Positions 16,973 through 27,055 of a DNA stretch of 35,078 nt are shown piece after piece. Within the stretch, counting starts at the first letter, position 1, and each line of letters opens with the position of its first letter. Position numbers and translations under genes: made by a program. The notes beneath the pieces were generated by a model, which was given only the letters and a program-made list of their open reading frames with translations, made no database searches and had not been told where the DNA came from. The DNA comes from Desulfonema limicola (GTDB lineage: Bacteria; Desulfobacterota; Desulfobacteria; Desulfobacterales; RPRI01), in the NCBI GenBank assembly GCA_020723255.1, contig DYJH01000019.1, positions 1 through 35,078 on the forward strand. The letters are read 5' to 3'.

Positions 16973-18037
16973 CTATTCGGCATTAAGAAGTGTATATATG
17001 CCAAATCCTAAAAACACCAGGTTAGGAATAAGTGCGGCAATTAACGAATTAAGAATGCCTCCTTTACCCAGCGAAATGCAGAAACCGAAAAAAACCCAAT
17101 AAGAAAAAGCAGCTCCTATTCCATATACTATATTTACAGGCAGGCTTTCTTTAGCCTTTACTTTGAAAGCTATTCCGGTAGCTACAAAACACATTATTAT
17201 ACAAATAAAAGGAAAAGTAAGCTTTGCATAAAAATCTGTCCTGTAAACTGTTGCATCATAGCCTTCAGATTCAATTCTTTTAACATAATCAAAAAGCCCG
17301 GCTGCGCTCATAGATTCGGCTTTAACAGCAACTACCCCGATATCTTCCGGCAAAAAATTAAGATGTTCTGCAAGCTTCTTATGAAATGATATTTTACTGT
17401 TATTCTTATCAAGCTTCTGTTCGATAATATCATATAATGTCCAGTTTTCTTGATTAAAAACCCCCTTTTCACAATCAATCCTTCTTACTACGCGGAAATT
17501 ATCATCAAAGAAATAGAGTTTAACTCCATGGATGGTTTTTTCTGATGAATTAAAAAATTCTATATGGGCAATTAAATGATTGCTTCTTATCCAAATGTCT
17601 TTTTCTCTCAGGGCCACAGCAAATTTTTTGTGGTTTGCCTGCGCCAGTATTTTTACGGTCTTGCTTTGCATTATCGGAACAACCACTTCCGACAGAAAAA
17701 CAACAATGAGAAAAAAAGCCGCTCCTATTGCAAGTATAGGTCTCAAAAGATGATAAACGCTTATTCCACCGCTTTTTAACGCAACAATTTCATTATTTTT
17801 ATTCATGATGCCAAATGTTATAAGTATAGCTAATAAAACGCTAAGAGGAATAAATTGAGCGATCGGCATTTTTGAAATAAAACAAAAAAAGGCCTTGGGG
17901 AAGGAAAGGCCTGTTTCGAAAAAAATTTCTGTTTCATCAAAAAAATCCACCACAATATATATGCCTATAATAGCAGCTATAATGAAACAAAAGTATTTAA
18001 TAATCTCCTTTGTTAAATATCTATCTATTATAGACAT
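16973..18037 (-). CDS. lptG: LPS export permease LptG (YjgP/YjgQ family)
   Basis: MSIIDRYLTKEIIKYF, IVALKSGGISVYHLLRPIL; second of two tandem YjgP/YjgQ genes; ORF extends to 18070. Confidence 0.88.
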   Translation of the reverse strand: MSIIDRYLTKEIIKYFCFIIAAIIGIYIVVDFFDETEIFFETGLSFPKAFFCFISKMPIAQFIPLSVLLAILITFGIMNKNNEIVALKSGGISVYHLLRPILAIGAAFFLIVVFLSEVVVPIMQSKTVKILAQANHKKFAVALREKDIWIRSNHLIAHIEFFNSSEKTIHGVKLYFFDDNFRVVRRIDCEKGVFNQENWTLYDIIEQKLDKNNSKISFHKKLAEHLNFLPEDIGVVAVKAESMSAAGLFDYVKRIESEGYDATVYRTDFYAKLTFPFICIIMCFVATGIAFKVKAKESLPVNIVYGIGAAFSYWVFFGFCISLGKGGILNSLIAALIPNLVFLGFGIYTLLNAE

Positions 18038-18056
18038 GAGTATATGCTCTTTCAAT

Positions 18057-19241
18057 TTAACATGTTTCAATAAAGCGTAATTTTATTTTTGAAAACAAAT
18101 CTATAACCGCAGAAAAATTGACAGGGCGTTCGTTTGCTGTTCTTATAAAAAGATATATGCCCATACCGCCTATGAATATATTCGGCGCCCACATCCCGAT
18201 AAATGGGGGATAGAGCCTGGTCTCACCCAATGCATAACCAATTGAAAGAATAAGATAATAAAGCAAAAAGAATATAAGGCCCAGCCCCAGGCCGAATGAA
18301 CGCGTTGCAGACTTGAGCTGAGTGCCAAGCGCCACCGAAAGAATACCCAGAACAAGACATGCAAAGGGAATAGAAAATTTCTTATGGAGTTCAAAAAGAG
18401 CATTATAATATCTTGAGTCTTTTACCTTGGCGTTATCAATATTATCCAGAAGCTCATAAAAAGACATTTCTTTTTCATTTTTTCTTTGCCCGTTTTTTTC
18501 TATTTCTGCAAAGGCGTTCTTTAGATCAAGATTAATATCATATGTGTCAAACCCTATTGAATTGACAGACTTTTTTTTCGAACTGACCTGATTTATGATT
18601 CCGCCAAACAGCCTTAATCTGAAAGATAATCTGTCTTTTTCAAAGAAGAGTACTCCTTTTGGAGCGATAACTGTACTGACCATATCTTGAGAACGTTTGT
18701 CTTCCACAAAAACATCTATAAGTTCATCGTTTTTTATATCTATTTTATTAACGTAAAGCATAATGTTTTTAAAATTATCATTGAAAGTTCTCTCTTTGAG
18801 CCCTAACTCAAAATTTGTCTGTGCAATTTCCATTGTCAGCTTTTTAATGGATAGCCTTCCCCAAGGCATAGCATAAACAGAAATAAATAATGTGAGTATG
18901 CAACCTATAAGACAGAAAATAAGCACAGGGGGGAGTAATCCATAAATGCTTATTCCCCCTGTTTTCAAAGCTATTATTTCATTATCGCTCGAAAGCCGTA
19001 AAAAAGTAAGAAGAATAGCCATCATAACAGACATTGGAATTACAAATAACAAAAAATTAGGAACAATATAAATGAGCATTAGTCCGATTTTAGGCAGGCT
19101 CATGTTATAATTTACAACAAGATTCGTAATAAAAAGTATTTTGGCCATCAAAAACAGAAAAGTAAAAAAAAGTGTATTAACGGCAAAAGGAGATAACATC
19201 TCCTTAAATAGGTATCTGCTGACAATGCTATTGATTTTCAT
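18057..19241 (-). CDS. lptF: LPS export permease LptF (YjgP/YjgQ family)
   Basis: SRYLFKEMLSPFAVN, NEIIALKTGGISIYGLL, GLGLGLIFFLLYYLILSIG. Confidence 0.88.
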   Translation of the reverse strand: MKINSIVSRYLFKEMLSPFAVNTLFFTFLFLMAKILFITNLVVNYNMSLPKIGLMLIYIVPNFLLFVIPMSVMMAILLTFLRLSSDNEIIALKTGGISIYGLLPPVLIFCLIGCILTLFISVYAMPWGRLSIKKLTMEIAQTNFELGLKERTFNDNFKNIMLYVNKIDIKNDELIDVFVEDKRSQDMVSTVIAPKGVLFFEKDRLSFRLRLFGGIINQVSSKKKSVNSIGFDTYDINLDLKNAFAEIEKNGQRKNEKEMSFYELLDNIDNAKVKDSRYYNALFELHKKFSIPFACLVLGILSVALGTQLKSATRSFGLGLGLIFFLLYYLILSIGYALGETRLYPPFIGMWAPNIFIGGMGIYLFIRTANERPVNFSAVIDLFSKIKLRFIETC

Positions 19242-20998
19242 TTTGTGTCGCCGTTTCCGAACTGCATCTGGTATAGCTTGTAATATTCTCCTTCTTTAGC
19301 TATAAGATCTTCATGCCTGCCCTCTTCTACGATACAGCCGTTAACTATCACAATTATTCTATTGGCATAGCCAATTGTTGACAGCCTATGAGCAATAACA
19401 AATGTGGTTCGCCCCTTCATCAGGTTTTCAAGAGCTTTTTGAACAAGCCTTTCAGCTTCAGTATCAAGTGAAGAAGTAGCCTCATCAAGTATTAAAATAG
19501 GGGCATCTTTTATCAGCGCTCTTGCTATGCATATCCTCTGTTTTTCTCCTCCTGAAAGACGCCCTCCGAGTTCACCAAGCATTGTGTCAAACTTGTCGGG
19601 GAATCCCTGAATAAAATCATAAGCATAAGCCGCATTAGCAGCTGTTTCTATTTCTTTGTCAGACACATTCCGGTTCCCATAAGCTATATTGTTTCTTACT
19701 GTGTCATTAAAGAGTATCGGTTCCTGAGTAACTATGGCAACCTGATCACGAAGAGACGAGATTGAAGCTTTTCTGATATCAACCCCGTCTATAGACAAAG
19801 ACCCGGCATTAACGTCATAAAATCTTGGAATAAGATTAACCAGAGAGGTTTTGCCGCCCCCGCTCATGCCAACAAGAGCAATTATCTCTCCCGGCTTTAC
19901 TTTCAGGTCGATATTTTTTAGCACCATTACATCCTTGTACTTGAATGAAACATCCTCAAATACTACATTGTGGGGGCAGCGTTTTAATTCAACAGGATTC
20001 TTATCTTCTTTGATTTCCGTTTCTCTTTCTATAATATCAAATATCCTGTCGGTTGCAGAAAGACCCTGCTGAAGATGATTATTAAGTTTGCTTAGTTTTT
20101 TCACCGGATCATACAGCATTACAACAGCAGCAAGAAAAGACACAAAAGTTCCAGTAGTATAAACTCCGGAAATAACCCTTGATCCGCCAAACCATATAAC
20201 AAAAGCTATCCCCAGTCCGCCAAGAAATTCCATTATGGGAGAAGTGAGCGACCTTGCTCTTATCTCCTTCATTTCAAGCCTGTAAAGTTTGAGCGTTTTT
20301 TCAAAGAAGCGTTTTTTCTCATAGCTTTCCATACCGAAAGCTTTTACTATTTTGTTTCCGGCGAATGTTTCATGAAGAAAAGAACTCATTTCTGCAATAG
20401 CCTCAAGGCATTTTGTGCTGACCCGCCTTACTTTTCTTCCAAGAGAAACTATCGGATAAAAAGCTAAAGGAAGAATGAGAAAAGCAAATAATGCAAGTTC
20501 CCAGATCTGGTAAAAAATGACAAATACCAGTCCTATCAACGTGAAGCAGTCCCTTACAGAAGTTGTGATGAGGGAAGACACCATTGTTTTAATTACTGTT
20601 ACATCGTTTGTGACACGAGACATCAGTGTGCCGGTTTTTTCTTTATGAAAAAACGAAAGCGAAAGATCCTGAATATGATTGTACAGACGGTTTCTCAAGC
20701 GCCTGATAATATTCTGGCTTACACGGCTCATGAGATATTCCTGCCCGTACATTCCAAGGCCGCGTGCAAAATAGAGCAAAATAACCGCCAGTGGAATCAG
20801 TTTTAGCATGCGGGTGTTTTTATTTATAAACACATCATCAAGAGCAGGTTTAATTAAATATGCCGAAGCGGCGGTGCTTCCTGCAACTACAAGAAGACAT
20901 ATTACGGCCAGCAAAAGCGTAAACCAGCTTTCCTTAACCAGCTTAATAATTTCAATATGTCTTGGTTTAAAAAATGATGACGGCATTTTTGTCCCCAT
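19238..20998 (-). CDS. msbA: Lipid A export ABC transporter permease/ATP-binding protein
   Basis: 586 aa TMD-NBD fusion; Walker A GMSGGGKTSL, signature LSGGEKQR, Walker B ILILDEATSSLD; located in lpx cluster. Confidence 0.92.
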   Translation of the reverse strand: MGTKMPSSFFKPRHIEIIKLVKESWFTLLLAVICLLVVAGSTAASAYLIKPALDDVFINKNTRMLKLIPLAVILLYFARGLGMYGQEYLMSRVSQNIIRRLRNRLYNHIQDLSLSFFHKEKTGTLMSRVTNDVTVIKTMVSSLITTSVRDCFTLIGLVFVIFYQIWELALFAFLILPLAFYPIVSLGRKVRRVSTKCLEAIAEMSSFLHETFAGNKIVKAFGMESYEKKRFFEKTLKLYRLEMKEIRARSLTSPIMEFLGGLGIAFVIWFGGSRVISGVYTTGTFVSFLAAVVMLYDPVKKLSKLNNHLQQGLSATDRIFDIIERETEIKEDKNPVELKRCPHNVVFEDVSFKYKDVMVLKNIDLKVKPGEIIALVGMSGGGKTSLVNLIPRFYDVNAGSLSIDGVDIRKASISSLRDQVAIVTQEPILFNDTVRNNIAYGNRNVSDKEIETAANAAYAYDFIQGFPDKFDTMLGELGGRLSGGEKQRICIARALIKDAPILILDEATSSLDTEAERLVQKALENLMKGRTTFVIAHRLSTIGYANRIIVIVNGCIVEEGRHEDLIAKEGEYYKLYQMQFGNGDTK

Positions 20999-21016
20999 TT
21001 ATAAAACCTTATTCTT

Positions 21017-22147
21017 TTATGTTTGTAGCATTAACAAAGCGATATCAGCAACCCTCTCAGACGCTCCCTGGCCTCCGAGCATTTCTCTTATGCCGATAAG
21101 CTCTTTTCGCTTGGCTTTAAGTTCTTCAGGATTATTAAGCATTTTTAGGGCTTCATGTGCAATATTTTCCGGGGTTGCCCTTTTTTGTATTAGTTCAGGA
21201 ACTATCTCTCTTCCTGAAATCAGATTAACAAGACAAATATATGAAACCTTTATAAGAGCTTTTCCAAGCAGGTAGCTTACAGGAGAAACTTTGTAAATTA
21301 TTACCATAGGAACACCTGCAATTGCAGCCTCAAGCGTGACTGTTCCGGAAGCCGCTATTACAAGCGAGCAATTTTTTAAAATTCGTCCGGTTCCTTCCGA
21401 TATAATATTATAATCCAAAAAGCCCTGTTTCCTCATTATGTTTTCAACATGTTGTCGTTTAACCGTTGGTGAGAGAGAAATGTTTATTTCAATATCTTGT
21501 TTTTTATTAATTAATGAAGCTGCCTTAAGCATTACTGGTAAATGCCTTGCAACTTCCCTGTCTCGTGAACCTGGCAGAAGACCTATCCTTTTATTATCTG
21601 TTTTGTTTGCATTATCAGGAACCAAGGGATCTCCATCAAGCAATGGATGCCCGACATACGTTGCAGGTATTCCATATTTTTTAAAAAAGTCTTTTTCGAA
21701 AGGAAGGATCACAGCCAAATGAGTTACAAGGTTTTTTAATTTCTTTACCCGGCCCTGCCTCCATGCCCAAACCTGCGGACTGATGTAATACAAAACAGGT
21801 ATGTCAAGTTTTTTTGCAGCAGCAGCAATTTTAAGATTGAAGTCAGGAAAATCAATTAATATCATAAGATCAGGATGTAATGCTTTAAGAGCTTTTTTTG
21901 CATCAACAATACCCTTAATAAGAGAAAATATTTTGGATACGACCTCGGTTATTCCAACAACTGCAAGGGTTGAGGCATCCCTAATAATTTCAACCCCGGC
22001 CTCTTTAAGCATATTGCCTCCGATGCCGAAGAAAACCAGGCCATTATTTTTTTTCTTCATAGCTTTCACGAGCATGGATCCGTGAATATCTCCGGATGCC
22101 TCTCCCGCAATTATCATGATACTTTTCTTATCACAGGAGCCATTCAT
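21017..22147 (-). CDS. lpxB: Lipid-A-disaccharide synthase
   Basis: MIIAGEASGDIHGSMLVKAM, YYISPQVWAWRQGRVKKL, PLLPGSRDREV-type motif (IGLLPGSRDREVARHLP). Confidence 0.95.
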   Translation of the reverse strand: MNGSCDKKSIMIIAGEASGDIHGSMLVKAMKKKNNGLVFFGIGGNMLKEAGVEIIRDASTLAVVGITEVVSKIFSLIKGIVDAKKALKALHPDLMILIDFPDFNLKIAAAAKKLDIPVLYYISPQVWAWRQGRVKKLKNLVTHLAVILPFEKDFFKKYGIPATYVGHPLLDGDPLVPDNANKTDNKRIGLLPGSRDREVARHLPVMLKAASLINKKQDIEINISLSPTVKRQHVENIMRKQGFLDYNIISEGTGRILKNCSLVIAASGTVTLEAAIAGVPMVIIYKVSPVSYLLGKALIKVSYICLVNLISGREIVPELIQKRATPENIAHEALKMLNNPEELKAKRKELIGIREMLGGQGASERVADIALLMLQT

Positions 22148-22151
22148 AGAA

Positions 22152-23111
22152 TTAACAGCCTACAAGGTTTGTTTTTGAATAATCGATCTGCTCCATTATA
22201 TTTAACGCAACCTTCAGGGCTTCGCGTCCTACCTGGCCCGTAACCTCAGGCACCTCCCTCATGTTTACGGCATTAACAAAGGCCGCCAGTTCGTCTTTTA
22301 ATGCATCCCCTTTTGTAAAACAGAGATTTTTTATCTCCATACCAGGAATAACGCTGTCTTTCTCATCAGAGTTTTTACGAACAATATTTATTTCGTGGTT
22401 TGCAAAATCAACAGATATATAAGCATCTTGCTGAAATAATCTTGTTTTTCGCTCGTTTTTAGTAGAAATTCGGCTGGCGGTGACGTTCGCTACACATCCG
22501 TTTTCAAATTCTATCCGGGTGTTCGCTATGTCAACCTGATTAGTTATGACCGGTGTTCCGGCTGCATGAATATTTCTTATTTCCGATTTAACAAGGCTGC
22601 AAATAATATCTATATCATGTATCATAAGATCAAGCACTACGCTCACATCAATTCCACGTTCCTTGAAAATACTTAAACGATGCGACTCGATAAATCTGGG
22701 ATTGTTGACTATATCTTTAAGCGCAAGAACAGCGGGATTAAAACGTTCCAGGTGACCAACCTGTATAATCAGGCCTCTTGATTCAGAAATAGCTATCAGC
22801 TCGTCTGCTTCTTCAAGTGTTGTTGTAATAGGCTTTTCGATTAAAACATCAACATCATTTTCAAGAAAATCTTTACTTATAGGAAAATGATCAAGAGTAG
22901 GAACCACAATGCTTACAGCATCCACTTTACCAATAAGGGCTCGATAATTTTTATAAGCTTTTGTATTTACGCTGTTTGCAACCCTGATGGCCTGCTGTTC
23001 GTCGATATCAACCACTCCCTCAAGCTCAACATCACCCATCTGTGAATATTTTTCTGCATGATATTTTCCGAGATAACCAGCTCCTATGACGCCCACACGC
23101 AATTTTTTCAT
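22152..23111 (-). CDS. Gfo/Idh/MocA-family oxidoreductase in lipid A cluster (GnnA-like candidate)
   Basis: N-terminal Rossmann GVIGAGYLGKYHAEKYSQM, EKPITTTLEEADEL, QVGHLERFNPA. Confidence 0.85.
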   Translation of the reverse strand: MKKLRVGVIGAGYLGKYHAEKYSQMGDVELEGVVDIDEQQAIRVANSVNTKAYKNYRALIGKVDAVSIVVPTLDHFPISKDFLENDVDVLIEKPITTTLEEADELIAISESRGLIIQVGHLERFNPAVLALKDIVNNPRFIESHRLSIFKERGIDVSVVLDLMIHDIDIICSLVKSEIRNIHAAGTPVITNQVDIANTRIEFENGCVANVTASRISTKNERKTRLFQQDAYISVDFANHEINIVRKNSDEKDSVIPGMEIKNLCFTKGDALKDELAAFVNAVNMREVPEVTGQVGREALKVALNIMEQIDYSKTNLVGC

Positions 23112-23124
23112 TTAATCTTCCAGT

Positions 23125-23955
23125 TTATAGTCTCTTTATGGAAACGGCGACTATGCTTATCCCGACCTTATCAGCAAGCGAGATCATCTCTTCTCTATCG
23201 AACACAACAGCTTTTTTTGCTTCTATGGCAAGAACTTTGGCTCCTGAATCATACATTGTCTTTATAGTTTCAACACCGACAGCCGGCATATCAAATCTTG
23301 TATCCTGCTCAGGTTTGCATACCTTTACTATAACTGCATCACCGTTTCCGAGTTTTCCGCCCCTTCTTATAGCAGCATCCGTACCATCAATCGCTTCAAC
23401 AGCAAGAACCGACCCGCTGCATACCACAACGCATTGACCGATATCAAGGCGGCCTATCTCTTTTGCAATATGCAATCCGATTTCGATATCCGCTTTTTCA
23501 GATCTTGTCGGCTTTCGCTTAGTCCAGCATCCCTCTTGCGCAATAAGATCGGGAAGTAAAAATGTGGACGGTTTAACAATTATGCCTTCTTTCTCAAGCA
23601 TGCCTGCAAATGCGCTTAACAACCCATCATCATGTGTGCTTTTCATGCTAACAATAAGTGAAATAGCTTTGATATCGGGTTTCACATCGGAAAACATCCT
23701 TGTTTTTTTTATGGCGCCAAGCATCACTGCTTCATTTACTTCGTTTTTTTTAAAAAAATTGACCAGTCGTTTAACCTGACCAAGGTGCAGCCATTCAATT
23801 TTTTCAACATGCTCTTTAAGTATTTCATCAGCCTCATTAAGAAAAGCTGCTGCATATACCAAAAAGCCTTTAGATCCGGCTATTTTTGAAAAAATTATGG
23901 GGAACTGACCGCTCCCCGCAATAAGTCCGATTTTTTTTGTAATTAACTTAGCCAC
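23125..23955 (-). CDS. lpxI: UDP-2,3-diacylglucosamine pyrophosphatase LpxI (DUF1009)
   Basis: KIGLIAGSGQFPIIFSK, DDGLLSAFAGMLEKEGI, DGTDAAIRRGG, TRFDMPAVGVETI. Confidence 0.92.
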   Translation of the reverse strand: MAKLITKKIGLIAGSGQFPIIFSKIAGSKGFLVYAAAFLNEADEILKEHVEKIEWLHLGQVKRLVNFFKKNEVNEAVMLGAIKKTRMFSDVKPDIKAISLIVSMKSTHDDGLLSAFAGMLEKEGIIVKPSTFLLPDLIAQEGCWTKRKPTRSEKADIEIGLHIAKEIGRLDIGQCVVVCSGSVLAVEAIDGTDAAIRRGGKLGNGDAVIVKVCKPEQDTRFDMPAVGVETIKTMYDSGAKVLAIEAKKAVVFDREEMISLADKVGISIVAVSIKRL

Positions 23956-24002
23956 GATACGTTTTCACACTACTGTCACGTCAACTATGAAATGTACCAA
24001 CC

Positions 24003-24076
24003 TGTCATTTCGACCAACGGGAGAAATCTTTATAAATCTCTTAAAAGCAAGATCTCTCCTTCCAGTCGAGATGACA
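24003..24076. repeat. Palindromic intergenic repeat (TGTCATTTCGAcc...GTCGAGATGACA type)
   Basis: TGTCATTTCGACcaacgGGAGAAATCTT ... AAGATCTCTCCttcCAGTCGAGATGACA imperfect 28-bp arms. Confidence 0.75.
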
Positions 24077-24095
24077 ATTGATGCATGACACGACA

Positions 24096-24866
24096 CTACC
24101 TTGTAACTCCACGCTGGGACGCCATCACAAAATTAATAAAATTAACAACCTCTGGGACCTGCTCGACTTCAGCCTTGACTCTTTCAACAGCCTGATTAAC
24201 CGTAAGACCGATTCGAAAAATTATTCTATACGTTTTTTTCAACAGGGATAATGTGTTGGGTGAAAACCCATGACGCTTTAAGCCGACAGTGTTTAAACCA
24301 TGCAATTCAACCCGGTTTCCAGCAGCGATAACATACGGCGGCACATCTTTAACTACCGCCGATGCTCCGCCTATAAAAGCATATTCTCCGATCTTAATAA
24401 ATTGATGTATGGCAACAAGACCGCCTATTGCAGCATAATCTCCAATGGTTATATGCCCGGCAAGAGTGGCGTTATTTGCCATTACAACCCTGCGTCCTGT
24501 CTTACAATCATGGGCTATATGGGTATAAGCCATCAAAAAGTTTTCTTCTCCAACCTCTGTTATACCGCCGCCGAACCCGGTACCTCTGTGAATTGTAACA
24601 AACTCTCTGATTATCGAACCACGGCCAATCTTAACATAAGTTTTTTCATCTTTAAATTTCAGTGATTGCGGCACGGCTCCGATAGCTGCAAATTGATATA
24701 TATGGCAGTCCCTGCCAATTTCCACAAAAGGATCTATTACAACATGAGGACCTATCACTGTACCCGAACCTATGAACACATTATCTCCGATTATTGAATA
24801 TGGACCTATATCAACATTTGAATCTATTTCAGCGCCAGAATTAACAATAGCTGTTTCATGAATCAT
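24096..24866 (-). CDS. lpxA: UDP-N-acetylglucosamine acyltransferase
   Basis: Left-handed beta-helix hexapeptides; THIAHDCKTG catalytic His, HRGTGFGGG, DVPPYVIAAGN. Confidence 0.95.
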   Translation of the reverse strand: MIHETAIVNSGAEIDSNVDIGPYSIIGDNVFIGSGTVIGPHVVIDPFVEIGRDCHIYQFAAIGAVPQSLKFKDEKTYVKIGRGSIIREFVTIHRGTGFGGGITEVGEENFLMAYTHIAHDCKTGRRVVMANNATLAGHITIGDYAAIGGLVAIHQFIKIGEYAFIGGASAVVKDVPPYVIAAGNRVELHGLNTVGLKRHGFSPNTLSLLKKTYRIIFRIGLTVNQAVERVKAEVEQVPEVVNFINFVMASQRGVTR

Positions 24867-25324
24867 AATTTTTCTCCAAAAGTGGCCATCAACTCCGCCT
24901 CAGCTACACACTTGCCATCGACTTTTGCTTCACCGGCTATTTTAATGACTTTAGTTCTCATGTTTATAATTTTTATCTCAAAAAAAAGCTGGTCACCCGG
25001 AATAACCGGTTTTCTGAATCTGACTTTATCCATTCCCATAAAATATATGGAATCTCCATATTTTCTATCGGGATTGGAAACGGCAAACAATAATCCTCCG
25101 GCCTGCGCCATAGCTTCCACAATCAGAACTCCGGGCATAATAGGAACTCCCGGGAAATGTCCTTGGAAAAAAGGTTCATTAATCGTAACATTTTTTAAAG
25201 CGACGATCTTTTCTCCAGCAACAACTTCAACAATTCTGTCAATAAGAATAAATGGATACCGGTGAGGCAATAGCTTCATTATATCAGTTATATCAAGTAA
25301 TTTCTCCATTTCCTTCTCCATCAT
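24863..25324 (-). CDS. fabZ: 3-hydroxyacyl-ACP dehydratase FabZ
   Basis: LLPHRYPFILIDRI, GHFPGVPIMPGVLIVEAMAQAGG. Confidence 0.95.
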   Translation of the reverse strand: MMEKEMEKLLDITDIMKLLPHRYPFILIDRIVEVVAGEKIVALKNVTINEPFFQGHFPGVPIMPGVLIVEAMAQAGGLLFAVSNPDRKYGDSIYFMGMDKVRFRKPVIPGDQLFFEIKIINMRTKVIKIAGEAKVDGKCVAEAELMATFGEKL

Positions 25325-25377
25325 ATAGACAGCTTTCTATCTAGCTGATTTACCATGCGGAAACAATATAAAGGCGA

Positions 25378-26409
25378 TCACTTATCTTCTCTTGTCTCTA
25401 TCTTTCTTAGCCTCTTATCTATCTCTATAAGCTTATTTTTAATATCAGGAAGTTGGGGGAAAACATTTTGGGCTCTTAGCCATAATTTATGTGGAATAGC
25501 AGGTGCGCCCGATATGATCTCACCGTCAGAAACCGATTTGGCAACACCTGATTTTGGGGCAATAGTAACATTATTTCCTATAGTTAAATGATCGGCAATT
25601 GCTGCCTGGCCGGCAATGATTGAATGCTTTCCTATTGAGACGCTTCCGCCAATAACAACCTGTGCTATAAGCAGGGTGTCTTCACCAACCGTAACATTAT
25701 GCGCAATGTGAACGAGATTATCCGTTTTTACCCCGCGGCAAATCCATGTTTTGCCGAAAGTTGCTCTGTCTATCGTATTGCCGGCTCCTATTTCGACATC
25801 ATCATCTATCTGCACAATGCCCATATGGGGAATCTTATAATGTATTTTTCCATCCGAAGAATAGCCAAATCCATCGCTGCCGATAACAGAACCTGCCTGA
25901 ATGATAACCCTGTTTCCGATCTTACATCGCTCAAGGACAGAAACATTGGAATAAATTTTAACATCATTTCCGATAACAACCCCATCGCCAATGTAAGAGC
26001 AGGGATATACCGAAACCCGGTCTCCTAAAACGACATTATCACCTATCACAACATTTTGAGCTATTGAGATATCATTGCCAAATTCAAATCCTTCTCCAAT
26101 ATGAGCAGATGAGCTTATACCGCATTTAGGCCTGGAAGGAGGATAAAACAAATTTAATACTTTTATAAACGCAAGAAACGGTTGCTCAACCTTTATTAGG
26201 TTTTTCAAAGGTTCATTATATCCATGCGGGACAATAACGGCTCCGGCGCTGCTTTCTTTTATTTTATTAAAAAATTTGGCATTTGATGCAAAAGTTATAT
26301 CATTTTCTTTTGCATCTTCAAAAGGAGCTGCTTTATATATCATTTTCGCAGAATCACCTACAAGTTTTCCTTCAAGTATTTCAGCAAGTTCGGAAAGCGA
26401 TAATTCCAT
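25378..26409 (-). CDS. lpxD: UDP-3-O-acylglucosamine N-acyltransferase
   Basis: Hexapeptide repeats, GSDGFGY, DNLVHIAHNVTVGEDTLLIAQ. Confidence 0.95.
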   Translation of the reverse strand: MELSLSELAEILEGKLVGDSAKMIYKAAPFEDAKENDITFASNAKFFNKIKESSAGAVIVPHGYNEPLKNLIKVEQPFLAFIKVLNLFYPPSRPKCGISSSAHIGEGFEFGNDISIAQNVVIGDNVVLGDRVSVYPCSYIGDGVVIGNDVKIYSNVSVLERCKIGNRVIIQAGSVIGSDGFGYSSDGKIHYKIPHMGIVQIDDDVEIGAGNTIDRATFGKTWICRGVKTDNLVHIAHNVTVGEDTLLIAQVVIGGSVSIGKHSIIAGQAAIADHLTIGNNVTIAPKSGVAKSVSDGEIISGAPAIPHKLWLRAQNVFPQLPDIKNKLIEIDKRLRKIETREDK

Positions 26410-26464
26410 TATAGAAAGCCTTTATAGTAGGGGCGTAAAAATTATACGCACCAACTATGATTAT

Positions 26465-27007
26465 TTATTTTCCTGATTTAGGGGCGGTCTTTGAGTTTAA
26501 TTGCTGTATAACTCTGTCCGTAATATCTGCGGAAGCCTGTGAATAAAACACCCCTGCTTGATTCTTTTCAATAATGATCTGATATCCCTCTTTTTTACCT
26601 ATCTCATCAACAATACCATCAATATCGTTTTTAAAGCGCTTTAAAAAATCATTTTGGAGCTTTTGAATATCAGAAGTATATTTTTTTTCAAGGTTCTGTA
26701 AATCCATGATTTTTATCTTTAGGTCACGCTCTTTATCATCCCTGGCATCCTTATTCATAACCATTGCGTCTTTATCATACTGTTTTTTCAGTTCTTCAAT
26801 ATCTGCGGCCTTTTTTTTGAAGTCAGACCCCATCTTGTCGACTTGTTTTTTGATTTCTGCCTGGCCGGATTTTCCCGAATTTGACTCCATGAGAATTTTA
26901 TTTAAATCTACAATTCCAATTTTGGCTGTATCCGCCGCATAGGCATAAATTCCAAAAACAAAAAAAAACACTGCACCCACAAAAATAGTTTTATTAACCA
27001 AGCGCAT
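26465..27007 (-). CDS. skp: OmpH/Skp-family periplasmic chaperone
   Basis: Signal peptide, KIGIVDLNKILMESNSGK, long coiled coil, between bamA and lpxD. Confidence 0.88.
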   Translation of the reverse strand: MRLVNKTIFVGAVFFFVFGIYAYAADTAKIGIVDLNKILMESNSGKSGQAEIKKQVDKMGSDFKKKAADIEELKKQYDKDAMVMNKDARDDKERDLKIKIMDLQNLEKKYTSDIQKLQNDFLKRFKNDIDGIVDEIGKKEGYQIIIEKNQAGVFYSQASADITDRVIQQLNSKTAPKSGK

Positions 27008-27055
27008 TACAAAACCTCCTTTATAATAAAATAGTTACTGCCAAAATTAAGACGA

